From Bacillota bacterium (GTDB taxonomy: Bacteria; Bacillota; Clostridia; Tissierellales; Peptoniphilaceae): DNA of 12,605 nt. Below, piece after piece: positions 6,651 through 12,605 of this stretch; the stretch's first letter is position 1, and the number at the start of each line of letters is the position of its first letter. A program made the position numbers and the translations under genes. The stretch is from the NCBI GenBank assembly GCA_023442495.1, contig JAEZZB010000073.1, positions 1 through 12,605 on the forward strand. Reading direction: 5' to 3'. The notes below the pieces were generated by a model. That model saw only the letters and a program-made list of their open reading frames with translations, did not search any database and was not told where the DNA came from.

Positions 6651-8448
6651 TTTCTGCCTCCTCATAGTATTTTTTCTGTGTATTGTACATATCGTTATAC
6701 ATAGTATTTGATTTTAATAATTCATCATGAGTTCCCATTCCAACTATTTTTCCGCCATCAAGAAATAAAATCTTGTCGCAGAATCTTGTGGAAGCAAGTC
6801 TGTGCGAAATGAAAAGTCCTGTTTTTTCGCCCATATATGAACTAAAATCTTTATAAATCTGTTCTTCTGCAAATGCATCTAGTGCCGATGTAGGTTCGTC
6901 CATTATCATTACTGAAGTATCTTTTTTATATAGAGCTCTTGCAATCATAAGTTTTTGATTTTCGCCGCCGGAAAGGATAGCACCATCTTCTTCAATTACT
7001 TTTAGTACATTATGATCTAATCTGTTTTCATAAGTATTTACTTTATCAAGAAGTCCAACTTGTCTTAATACATTCTCAACTCTATCATAATCAATGTCGA
7101 CATCAGTTGTAGATACATTTTCAGCAAATGTTACGGCAATAGGTTCTGTTTCTTGAAATACAGCACTAAATATTTTAAATAGAGATTTATCATTTATATC
7201 TTTAGTATCTATACCGTTTAATAGAACACGACCGGATTCTGGTCTAAATAGTCCAGTCATCAGCTTAACTATGGTAGTCTTACCAGCACCATTTACACCG
7301 ACAAGTGCAATTTTTTCACCTTTATTTATTTCAAAAGATAAATTTTTAAATACATAATTTTCAGATCCCGGATATTTAAACGATACATTTTCAAATTTAA
7401 CATCGATAGGTCCATCAAAATTTACATCTATTCCATTTTCATAATCATTATAGGATATATCCATAAAATTAAATGTATCCATTAAATATGGTATTTGTGA
7501 ATATAAATAGGATAAATCTGTAGTAAATTTTAATAAGTTTGAAGAAAAGATTACAATCATACCTGAAATATACACAAATTCTGAAGTAGAGATACGACCA
7601 TTTATATTCAAATATACAAGTATTGCAAATGATATAAAATCAACTAAACTTACAGAAAGATTATCAAGCAAAGACAGCTTTAATTTATATTTTCCATTTA
7701 ATTTAATAATGTCTATATAATTTCCGATATATTCAAAGACTCTTTTCATTAAGATATCTTTTAATTTGTAAATTCTAATATCTTTACCGTATTTGAAATC
7801 TGAAGTAACATTTTCATATACGGAGAATTTCCTTCTTTCATTATTTAATTTATCTTTATTTTTTTGTTCATAATCAGAAGATTTTGAAGCGAAAAACAGA
7901 TTTACAATTAGATTCAATATTATTATTAAAACAATAAATGGCGATTGTTTCATTAAAACAATTGAAAACACTAAAATTATTAGAAATGAAACCATTACTT
8001 GAGAAAAAGTTATAAGACCTTTTTGAAAACCTCCATTATCTCCACTAATAGAATTAATAGCTTGATTGATTGTTAGTTCAGTTTGCGAATCTTCAGTGTA
8101 TTTATAGTCAATTTCTAATATTTTTTTGAAAAAATCTAAAAAGTATAGCATTCTTATATTTAATAACAATATAGAGATTTGTTCAGACAAAATTTTATTG
8201 GCTACTATAGATATTAAAAAAGCTATTGCAAATATAGATGTAGCTAAGATTATTTCATTTACACTTCGATTTTGTTCAACCATATTAAATATATATTTCA
8301 ATATGAATATTGTAAGTATTGGGTGAAGTGCCCCAGTAATTGCGTTTGCAATAACCTTAAATCTTAAATCTTTTTCAAATAGATATGGCAAAACCCTTTT
8401 TACAAAGAATGTAATTTTATCTCTAAATTTTGCATTTTTACTTTCCAT
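6643..8448 (-). CDS. ABC exporter half-transporter (membrane plus ATPase domains), first of pair
   Basis: 601 residues. Hydrophobic helices of an exporter membrane domain occupy roughly residues 20-320. The ATPase domain has Walker A GVNGAGKTT (384-392), signature LSGGE (492-496), Walker B MIMDEP with Asp517 and catalytic Glu518, a D-loop SALD and an H-loop ISHR. It shares domain order and local motifs (FLDGGKI near the end) with the downstream partner, so the pair is an old duplication working as a heterodimer. Unlike many heterodimeric exporters, neither half shows a degenerate Walker B glutamate or H-loop. The ATG at 8448 has GGGAG nine bases upstream. Such pairs export drugs, lipids or peptides in Bacillota; the sequence does not say which. 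Confidence 0.9.
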   Translation of the reverse strand: MESKNAKFRDKITFFVKRVLPYLFEKDLRFKVIANAITGALHPILTIFILKYIFNMVEQNRSVNEIILATSIFAIAFLISIVANKILSEQISILLLNIRMLYFLDFFKKILEIDYKYTEDSQTELTINQAINSISGDNGGFQKGLITFSQVMVSFLIILVFSIVLMKQSPFIVLIIILNLIVNLFFASKSSDYEQKNKDKLNNERRKFSVYENVTSDFKYGKDIRIYKLKDILMKRVFEYIGNYIDIIKLNGKYKLKLSLLDNLSVSLVDFISFAILVYLNINGRISTSEFVYISGMIVIFSSNLLKFTTDLSYLYSQIPYLMDTFNFMDISYNDYENGIDVNFDGPIDVKFENVSFKYPGSENYVFKNLSFEINKGEKIALVGVNGAGKTTIVKLMTGLFRPESGRVLLNGIDTKDINDKSLFKIFSAVFQETEPIAVTFAENVSTTDVDIDYDRVENVLRQVGLLDKVNTYENRLDHNVLKVIEEDGAILSGGENQKLMIARALYKKDTSVMIMDEPTSALDAFAEEQIYKDFSSYMGEKTGLFISHRLASTRFCDKILFLDGGKIVGMGTHDELLKSNTMYNDMYNTQKKYYEEAENE

Positions 8449-8521
8449 AACTTAACTCCCAAATTTTTAATTAAGAATATTATATAATTTAAGAATGATT
8501 AATAGAATATAAAATCAGTTG

Positions 8522-8552
8522 ATTATAAAATAAAAGTAGAGCGAAAAAACAA
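8522..8552 (-). promoter_or_regulatory. Candidate promoter of the ABC exporter operon
   Basis: Read on the minus strand: TTGTTT (8547-8552), a 19-bp spacer, then a consensus TATAAT (8522-8527), about 74 bases before the ABC start codon. The spacer is long, and the region is AT-rich enough to give chance matches. Confidence 0.45.
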
Positions 8553-8597
8553 CTTACGGTTGAAAATGTGATAAATATCATTTGAAGAGGAGCGATT

Positions 8598-8645
8598 ATG
8601 TATATAGCATTAAATAAAATTTTTAATATACTGATATATCAATAA
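8598..8645 (+). CDS. Possible 15-residue peptide ORF
   Basis: The ORF encodes MYIALNKIFNILIYQ and ends in TAA. Its ATG is preceded by GAGGAG (8587-8592) with a five-base spacer, as good a ribosome site as any in the window. The peptide is hydrophobic with one Lys. It lies divergent from the ABC operon and just before the 52-bp repeat array. No good plus-strand promoter was found, and it could be the surviving start of a decayed gene. A leader peptide or an exported signal are also possible; none can be distinguished here. Confidence 0.35.
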   Translation: MYIALNKIFNILIYQ

Positions 8646-8668
8646 AAATATATTTTCTATAATTAAAT

Positions 8669-8824
8669 TTATTTAAAATTACAATACATATAAAAAAAAT
8701 GAAATTGTACCCCAAAGATTTTATTTAAAATTACAATACATATAAAAAAAATGGAATTGTGCCCCAAAGATTTTATTTAAAATTACAATACATATAAAAA
8801 AAATGAAATTGTGCCCCAAAGATT
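8669..8824 (+). repeat. Three tandem copies of a 52-bp repeat (type A)
   Basis: Copies start at 8669, 8721 and 8773, each exactly 52 bp with no spacer; they differ only at a few positions (TGTACCCC versus TGTGCCCC, and GAAATT versus GGAATT). Each carries ACAATACAT, 16 bases, then TGT(A/G)CCCCA, 3 bases and ATTT(T) (third copy ends at ATT). ACAAT and ATTGT within a unit form a short dyad. Confidence 0.95.
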
Positions 8825-8838
8825 TCTTAATTTTTATT

Positions 8839-8943
8839 AAAATTAATGGGATACATTTATCAAAAACAATAATGTATAGTAAAAATATAGAAAATTAATG
8901 GGATACATTTACCAAAAATCAATAATGTATAGTAAAAATATAG
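8839..8943 (-). repeat. Two tandem copies of a related 52/53-bp repeat in inverted orientation (type B)
   Basis: Copies at 8839-8890 (52 bp) and 8891-8943 (53 bp) are nearly identical, the second having one substitution and one extra base. On the minus strand they carry ACTATACAT, 16 bases (17 in the longer copy), TGTATCCCA, 3 bases and ATTTT. This is the same box order and spacing as the type A units, so B looks like a diverged inverted copy of A. Outside the boxes similarity is low. ATACATT/AATGTAT forms a 7-bp dyad inside each unit. Confidence 0.85.
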
Positions 8944-8969
8944 AATAATCAGATTTGTCTAAAATAAAG

Positions 8970-9013
8970 ATAAAGCGTATGATTGTTAAATAAAATTAAC
9001 AAAAGCGCTTTAT
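8970..9013 (+). terminator. Nested hairpin, possible weak terminator after the repeat array
   Basis: Outer arms ATAAAGCG (8970-8977) and CGCTTTAT (9006-9013) pair perfectly. Inner arms TTGTTAA (8983-8989) and TTAACAA (8996-9002) pair perfectly around a six-base loop. The following TTTATTAATTTT is a broken T tract, so termination is plausible but weak; the GTTAA/TTAAC dyad could instead be a protein site. Confidence 0.5.
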
Positions 9014-9048
9014 TTTATTAATTTTGTGTGTTTTATAGTATAAGATAT

Positions 9049-9102
9049 CAATATATATTGTATAAAGCTCACCTTTAATTTATTATATATCCTATATATA
9101 GG
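9049..9102 (+). promoter_or_regulatory. Promoter of the sigma-like gene flanked by two perfect 12-bp palindromes
   Basis: TTGTAT (9058-9063), a 17-bp spacer and TATTAT (9081-9086) make a good sigma-A-type promoter with a start near 9093. CAATATATATTG (9049-9060) overlaps the -35 and CCTATATATAGG (9091-9102) covers the start site. Their centres are 42 bp apart, about four helical turns, as expected for paired operators. Binding by any regulator is inference. Confidence 0.55.
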
Positions 9103-9108
9103 GGGGTT

Positions 9109-9129
9109 ATGCCCTGTAATATATATTAA
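9109..9129 (+). CDS. Possible six-codon leader ORF overlapping the sigma-like start
   Basis: ATG CCC TGT AAT ATA TAT TAA encodes MPCNIY. It lies just after a GGGGGG run (9101-9106), and its TAA shares its last A with the ATG of the next gene. The G run is only two bases from this ATG, closer than usual for a ribosome site. The arrangement would permit re-initiation but may be chance. Confidence 0.25.
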   Translation: MPCNIY

Positions 9130-9494
9130 TGAATAATAACATAAAATTGATAAAGAGAATTTTTTCTAATTACAATAAAAATATTGAGATAATTGAAAGA
9201 CATATGTTAGAAGATGTGATTGTACATGAAGAGGATGAAACATATATTAAAACTAAAGAGAGTGATTTTAAAAGAGCAAGTAGAGAGGTAGAACTTAGAA
9301 ACTTGCTTTTTTTGCAGTTAGATGAAGATGAAAAGTGTTTACTGAATTTAAGATACAATAAGGACGTAAATGTTCATCAAGCAGCAGATAAATTGTATAT
9401 ATCTAGTCGACAGTTTTTTAGAAAGCAGAAAGCTATTATGAATAAGCTTGACAGATATATAGATGAATTTAAGGAAATATTTGAAATAAAATAA
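9129..9494 (+). CDS. Small sigma-region-4 / ArpU-like DNA-binding protein
   Basis: 121 residues with no membrane segment. Residues 64-107 (from LDEDEKCLLNLRYNKDV to the AIMNKL end) follow the pattern of sigma-70 region 4 and of phage late-gene regulators such as ArpU: an acidic 'LDEDEK' lead, an 'LRY' helix, then a helix-turn-helix with ISSRQFFRKQKA as recognition helix. The N-terminal half is charged and not recognised. No phage genes lie nearby, so it is an orphan, perhaps a prophage or element remnant, or a sporadically kept regulator. The ATG at 9129 has no Shine-Dalgarno sequence in range; it overlaps the stop of a six-codon ORF (9109-9129) as TAATG. A convergent hairpin ends the gene. 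Confidence 0.65.
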   Translation: MNNNIKLIKRIFSNYNKNIEIIERHMLEDVIVHEEDETYIKTKESDFKRASREVELRNLLFLQLDEDEKCLLNLRYNKDVNVHQAADKLYISSRQFFRKQKAIMNKLDRYIDEFKEIFEIK

Positions 9495-9495
9495 T

Positions 9496-9564
9496 AAAAG
9501 GAGGAGTCAGGGAAACTATTAACAAAATGTAATTATGTTGGCAGTTTTTATGTAGCCCCCTTTT
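9496..9564. terminator. Probable bidirectional terminator between convergent genes
   Basis: AAAAGGAGG (9496-9504) faces CCCCCTTTT (9556-9564), and AACTATTAACA pairs in part with TGTTGGCAGTT inside, giving a long imperfect hairpin with A and T tracts on the two ends. It fills most of the 76-bp gap between the convergent sigma-like and AlaX-like genes. Confidence 0.55.
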
Positions 9565-9570
9565 ATATAA

Positions 9571-10185
9571 TTATATTACAGAATATGTAAATTTTATACC
9601 TTGATTATTAAAAGAGAAATCTATAATTTTAAATTCCTTTAATTCACTTAGATTGGCTACAGTATATGGTGTATATTCTGTTTCACACAATCCTTCTATT
9701 CGTGTTTTATTGTTTTCTTTATTTGAATATATATCTAGTCCGTATGTAATATAAGTGTTGATATTTTGTTCTAGATATTTAATAATCTCATTTGCTTCAT
9801 TTTCAAAATAGATTGCATTGACTTCAAATGAAGAATTTTTCTTGGTAGTTTGGAAATTTATTGGTTCTAGGATAAAGTACTTATTTAAAACTGATTTAAT
9901 GAGAAGTCTAGAAGTTATGGACTTTAATATTGAAAGTCTAAATTCAAAGTCTAGATACATTGATACTAAATCGGTTTGAGGTTTTTTATCTATTACATAA
10001 GCTCTACCCAAACTTGAATCATAAATTTCAGAAGGAATTTCCTTATTTATAAATAAAGTTTCAGGTTCTATATTGTATTTTTTATAATCTAAAAGTATAT
10101 CGTCTTTTAGGACTATGTGGGTTTTATTATTTACATATTTACGTTTAATAATATTTGAATTTATATCAGTAATGTATGGATTCAT
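9571..10185 (-). CDS. AlaX-like tRNA-editing family protein lacking zinc ligands
   Basis: 204 residues. The segments follow alanyl-tRNA editing (AlaX) proteins by eye: an N-terminal NPYITDI...HIVL stretch, a LDFEFRLSILKSITSRLLI helix (residues 78-96) matching the family's DWERR...HxxxH helix, an EANEII helix near 130-135, and a C-terminal PYTVANLSELKEFKII stretch (173-188) matching CxGTHVxxTGEIGxIKI. The zinc ligands are missing: the two His positions are Ile90 and Leu94, and the Cys/His of CxGTH are replaced. If this homology is right, the protein cannot use the usual metal-dependent deacylation and may be a tRNA-binding or regulatory relative. The ATG at 10185 has GGAGG four bases upstream. 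It is divergent from comEC, with 18 bp between start codons. Similarity was judged by pattern only. Confidence 0.5.
   Translation of the reverse strand: MNPYITDINSNIIKRKYVNNKTHIVLKDDILLDYKKYNIEPETLFINKEIPSEIYDSSLGRAYVIDKKPQTDLVSMYLDFEFRLSILKSITSRLLIKSVLNKYFILEPINFQTTKKNSSFEVNAIYFENEANEIIKYLEQNINTYITYGLDIYSNKENNKTRIEGLCETEYTPYTVANLSELKEFKIIDFSFNNQGIKFTYSVI
10138..10166 (+). promoter_or_regulatory. Weak candidate promoter for comEC inside the divergent gene
   Basis: TTTACG (10138-10143), 17 bp, TTATAT (10161-10166). It is a poor match, but any comEC promoter must lie within the antisense AlaX-like coding region because only 18 bp separate the start codons. Confidence 0.25.
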
Positions 10186-10188
10186 CTT

Positions 10189-10199
10189 ACCTCCGAGGT
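10189..10199. promoter_or_regulatory. Palindromic sequence serving as ribosome site for both divergent genes
   Basis: ACCTCCGAGGT is an 11-bp palindrome around a central C. On the plus strand GAGGT is four bases before the comEC ATG (10204). On the minus strand GGAGG is four bases before the AlaX-like ATG (10185). Both starts are thus served by the same base pairs in near mirror symmetry. Confidence 0.7.
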
Positions 10200-10203
10200 G
10201 TAT

Positions 10204-12372
10204 ATGAAAAGGCCGATAATTTATTTAATTATTTCGCTCTTATCGGGGATTCTATCTTATGAGTTTTTTATAGTCGATATTTCTTTCATATTGGTTTTTA
10301 TAAGTATTTTAACTATATTTTATATTAAAGCTAAAAATATTGCTATTGTATCTTTATTATTTTTCGTAATAGGATTTTTATTTACAAGTATTTCATATCC
10401 CGATATTGAATTAGACAAAAAAATAAAAATAGAAGCAACTATAACTGATAAGAAAACTTATGAGCATAAAAACAGATATACCTTAAAAGTTGAAAGCATA
10501 AATGGCAAAAGCTACAGAATAAATACAATAGTATTTTATAAAAAAAATTATGATATTATGGATGAAATAGCCCTTTATGGACATTTTAAAAAATTTAATT
10601 CACTAGATAATTTCAATACTTTTAATTACAAAAAATACATGAAAACTAAGAGGATATTTTATGAATTTGAAGCTGATTCAATTGAATTAATCGATCATAA
10701 AGAAACACTTAAGTTCCAAATTAAAGAATATATTACTATATTTTTTGAAGATAATTTAGATACAACACCATCAAAATTTATGAAGTCCATGATTATCGGA
10801 GCTGATGAGGAAGATAAGCTCTTTGAAGATTTTAGAGATTTAGGACTATCACATATACTTGCAATTTCAGGACTTCATATAAATATTTTGGTAGTATTTT
10901 TGGATTTTATTGGGAAAAACATGGGATTAAATAAAAAATATTATGGAATATTTGTGATTGGATTTTTAGTTTTCTACGGATACATAATATCTTTCCCCGT
11001 TTCTATAATTAGAGTAATTTCCATGTATTTATTTAATTATCTAAATATCTATCTTTACAAGCCAAAAGACAATATAAATACGATACTTTTCGGAATACTC
11101 ATCGTACTTTTAGTTAATCCATTTTTCATATATTCGGTAGGTTTCTATTTATCATTCGGTGCAATATTTTCCATTTATTATATAAATGAAAAAATGGAAA
11201 ATATGTTTCCGAAAATTCCAAAATGGTTAATGAGCCTTATTTCAGTGCAATTTGGAACGCTTCCATTTGTACTTTATTATTTTAATAGTTTTAATTTAAT
11301 TTCAATCATTGCAAATCTAATACTTATACCTCTCATGTCATATGTTTTAATTTCAGGATTTTTTTATTTATCTATTCCATTTCTACCAATTGGGAAAATA
11401 ATTGACTGGATATTTGTGGTAGTTAAATATATTATAGTTGGCATAAGGTCAATATCAAATATATTTGAGATAAAATTTTATTCATTTACATTTATGTCTA
11501 TTTTTATATATTTTATATTTTTAATTTGTGTATTTAATTATAAATGGATAATGGTAAATATTAAGAAATACAGAATAAGTTTAATTTTTATAATTGCATT
11601 ATCAATCAAAACTTTAATTTTCCAAACTGTAACTATAAATTTTATAGATGTTGGACAGGGAGATTCTTTCATGATTAGAGAAGCAAATGAAACAATTATT
11701 TATGATACTGGGGGAAATCCATTAAATACAGATTCAAGCGGTAAAAATTATGTAGACTATTTGCGCAAAAATAGAGTACAAAAAATAGACAAAGTATTTT
11801 TATCGCATGATGATTTGGATCATATTGGGAATTTGAAGAAAGTTTTAGAAAATATACAAGTGGTTTCTATATATGGTAATTCTAAAAAATATAAAAGTGA
11901 GGCAGTAAATCAAGGAGAGATATTCAAAGGAAGATATTATTCAATTAGAGTCATTTTAGATGGCAAGGGTATCAAGAGTTCAAATGATTCTTCTATTGTT
12001 TTGCTTCTTAAAGTCTATAATACGAAAATTTTATTAACTGGAGATATTGAAGAAAATGAGAATAAAATAATTCTTAATGAAAAAATAGATTTTCTAAAAG
12101 TTGCTCATCATGGGTCAAAATATTCAACGAGAGAATTATTTTTAAAACAAAATAAAATCGAAAATGCAATAATCTCAGTAGGTAAAAATAGATATGGTCA
12201 TCCAAGTCAAGAGGTTTTATCAAGATTAAATTCTCATAATATAAATATATTAAGGACGGATATACATGGGAATATTGAGATAAAGTTTACTCCTTATGGA
12301 TATTATGTAGATTATTATAATAGGAAATATAATATATTTGATTTTATAATAAATAAATTGATACTTTATTAG
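10204..12372 (+). CDS. comEC: ComEC/Rec2 DNA uptake channel with metallo-beta-lactamase domain
   Basis: 722 residues from ATG 10204. ComEC forms the membrane channel that brings single-stranded DNA into the cell during natural transformation. The order is complete: N-terminal membrane helices and an extracytoplasmic OB-like segment (about 1-190), the competence domain with GLSHILAISGLHI near residue 215 and many membrane helices to about 475, then a metallo-beta-lactamase-like domain to the end. That domain has DVGQGDS (from Asp482), SHDDLDH (534-540), LTGD and AHHGS, i.e. intact metal ligands consistent with the proposed nuclease role. The ATG is preferred over GTG 10198 because the GTG overlaps the ribosome site GAGGT (10195-10199). 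No other competence genes are visible. It is divergent from the AlaX-like gene. Confidence 0.93.
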   Translation: MKRPIIYLIISLLSGILSYEFFIVDISFILVFISILTIFYIKAKNIAIVSLLFFVIGFLFTSISYPDIELDKKIKIEATITDKKTYEHKNRYTLKVESINGKSYRINTIVFYKKNYDIMDEIALYGHFKKFNSLDNFNTFNYKKYMKTKRIFYEFEADSIELIDHKETLKFQIKEYITIFFEDNLDTTPSKFMKSMIIGADEEDKLFEDFRDLGLSHILAISGLHINILVVFLDFIGKNMGLNKKYYGIFVIGFLVFYGYIISFPVSIIRVISMYLFNYLNIYLYKPKDNINTILFGILIVLLVNPFFIYSVGFYLSFGAIFSIYYINEKMENMFPKIPKWLMSLISVQFGTLPFVLYYFNSFNLISIIANLILIPLMSYVLISGFFYLSIPFLPIGKIIDWIFVVVKYIIVGIRSISNIFEIKFYSFTFMSIFIYFIFLICVFNYKWIMVNIKKYRISLIFIIALSIKTLIFQTVTINFIDVGQGDSFMIREANETIIYDTGGNPLNTDSSGKNYVDYLRKNRVQKIDKVFLSHDDLDHIGNLKKVLENIQVVSIYGNSKKYKSEAVNQGEIFKGRYYSIRVILDGKGIKSSNDSSIVLLLKVYNTKILLTGDIEENENKIILNEKIDFLKVAHHGSKYSTRELFLKQNKIENAIISVGKNRYGHPSQEVLSRLNSHNINILRTDIHGNIEIKFTPYGYYVDYYNRKYNIFDFIINKLILY

Positions 12373-12431
12373 AATATAAAAAACAGAATATTTAAAAAAT
12401 TAAAATTGAAAAAGTTAATAATTAGAAAAAC

Positions 12432-12458
12432 TTGTACAAAGTCTATTTTTAGTATAAT
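12432..12458 (+). promoter_or_regulatory. Candidate promoter of the YczE/YitT-like gene
   Basis: TTGTAC (12432-12437) and TATAAT (12453-12458) with a 15-bp spacer, shorter than ideal. It lies in the 112-bp gap after comEC, 27 bases before the next start codon. No clear comEC terminator was seen in that gap. Confidence 0.45.
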
Positions 12459-12484
12459 TTAAATACAAGTATAAGGGGGTAAAA

Positions 12485-12605
12485 ATGAATGAAAATAATA
12501 CAGATATTAATAAAAACCAATATGTAAAATATTTAATAATTTCAATTTTAGCATTGATTGTTCTTGCACTAGGGGTATCTATTATGGTGAAGTCAGATAT
12601 TGGAT
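12485..12605 (+). CDS. YczE/YitT-like membrane protein, 3' end outside window
   Basis: Only the first 40 residues are present. After a short polar N-terminus (MNENNTDINKNQYVK) comes one membrane helix ending in LGVSIMVKSDIG. This resembles the 'G(I/V)..M.(V/I)KADLG' start of the YczE/YyaS/YitT membrane protein group, whose function is poorly known. AGGGGG (12474-12479) five bases upstream supports the ATG at 12485. Confidence 0.6.
   Translation, partial: MNENNTDINKNQYVKYLIISILALIVLALGVSIMVKSDIG

Larger units (their letters stand above)
8449..9128. other. 680-bp region without a conventional gene
   Basis: From left to right this stretch holds the ABC operon promoter (minus strand), a 15-codon ORF with a strong ribosome site (8598-8645), a TGATATATCA palindrome (8632-8641) at its end, three direct 52-bp repeats (8669-8824), a 14-bp spacer, two related units in inverted orientation (8839-8943), a nested hairpin (8970-9013), and the promoter with two palindromes for the sigma-like gene (9049-9102). 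No tRNA, rRNA or known riboswitch was recognised. Confidence 0.8.

Noticed and set aside
6651..6665. Upstream start codon for the second ABC gene
   Set aside because: The ribosome site GAGGAGG would fall inside the coding region; ATG 6650 is correctly spaced from it.
8669..8824. Short ORFs starting ATGAAATTG or ATGGAATTG in each repeat
   Set aside because: They have no ribosome site and encode nine residues in the first two copies; they are by-products of the repeat.
8669..8943. CRISPR array
   Set aside because: Units are contiguous without spacers, 52 bp long, and there are no cas genes.
1175..8943. Link between the 52-bp mini-IS and the 52-bp repeat units
   Set aside because: Same length only; the sequences and ends are unrelated and the second mini-IS is 50 bp.
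10198..10203. GTG start two codons upstream for comEC
   Set aside because: The GTG overlaps the ribosome site GAGGT and leaves no site upstream of it.

Overview
The window is very AT-rich and reads as a chromosomal segment of a low-GC Bacillota. The gene types (ComEC, HemW, guanine-riboswitch xanthine salvage, strong AGGAGG-type ribosome sites, IS150-type inverted repeats) suit an anaerobic coccus of the Tissierellia/Peptoniphilaceae type. The genus is a guess; Bacillota is well supported.

Layout: (1) 2-1153 (+) is the C-terminal part of a large surface or secreted protein with a long Glu/Lys/Thr tail. It is followed by an intrinsic terminator whose loop carries a 52-bp miniature IS remnant. 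(2) 1400-2548 (+) is hemW, a radical SAM heme chaperone-type protein, with its own promoter. (3) 2599-4777 (+) is a purine salvage operon: promoter, guanine-class riboswitch with a readable antiterminator/terminator switch, an NCS2 xanthine permease, and xpt. (4) 4796-4887 is a bidirectional terminator between convergent genes, also with a ~50-bp IS remnant in its loop. (5) 4899-8448 (-) is a translationally coupled pair of ABC exporter half-transporters. (6) 8449-9128 is a 680-bp region without a conventional gene. It holds the ABC promoter, a 15-codon ORF with a strong ribosome site, an array of five ~52-bp units (three one way, two the other), a nested hairpin, and a promoter overlapped by two perfect 12-bp palindromes. 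(7) 9129-9494 (+) is a small sigma-region-4/ArpU-like DNA-binding protein. (8) 9571-10185 (-) looks like an AlaX-type tRNA editing protein that has lost its zinc ligands. (9) 10204-12372 (+) is comEC, starting only 18 bp from the divergent AlaX-like gene across a shared palindromic ribosome-binding sequence. (10) 12485 onward (+) is the start of a YczE/YitT-like membrane protein.

The clearest functional unit is the purine operon: guanine-type ligand binding forms P1, frees the terminator and shuts off uptake and salvage of xanthine. The most unusual observations are the two homologous miniature IS3/IS150-type elements, in opposite orientation, each inserted with a target duplication exactly in the loop of a transcription terminator, and the 52-bp mixed-orientation repeat array between the ABC operon and the sigma-like gene. 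Nothing in the window amounts to a proven new system; the repeat array plus small ORF plus sigma-like gene is the best candidate for one.
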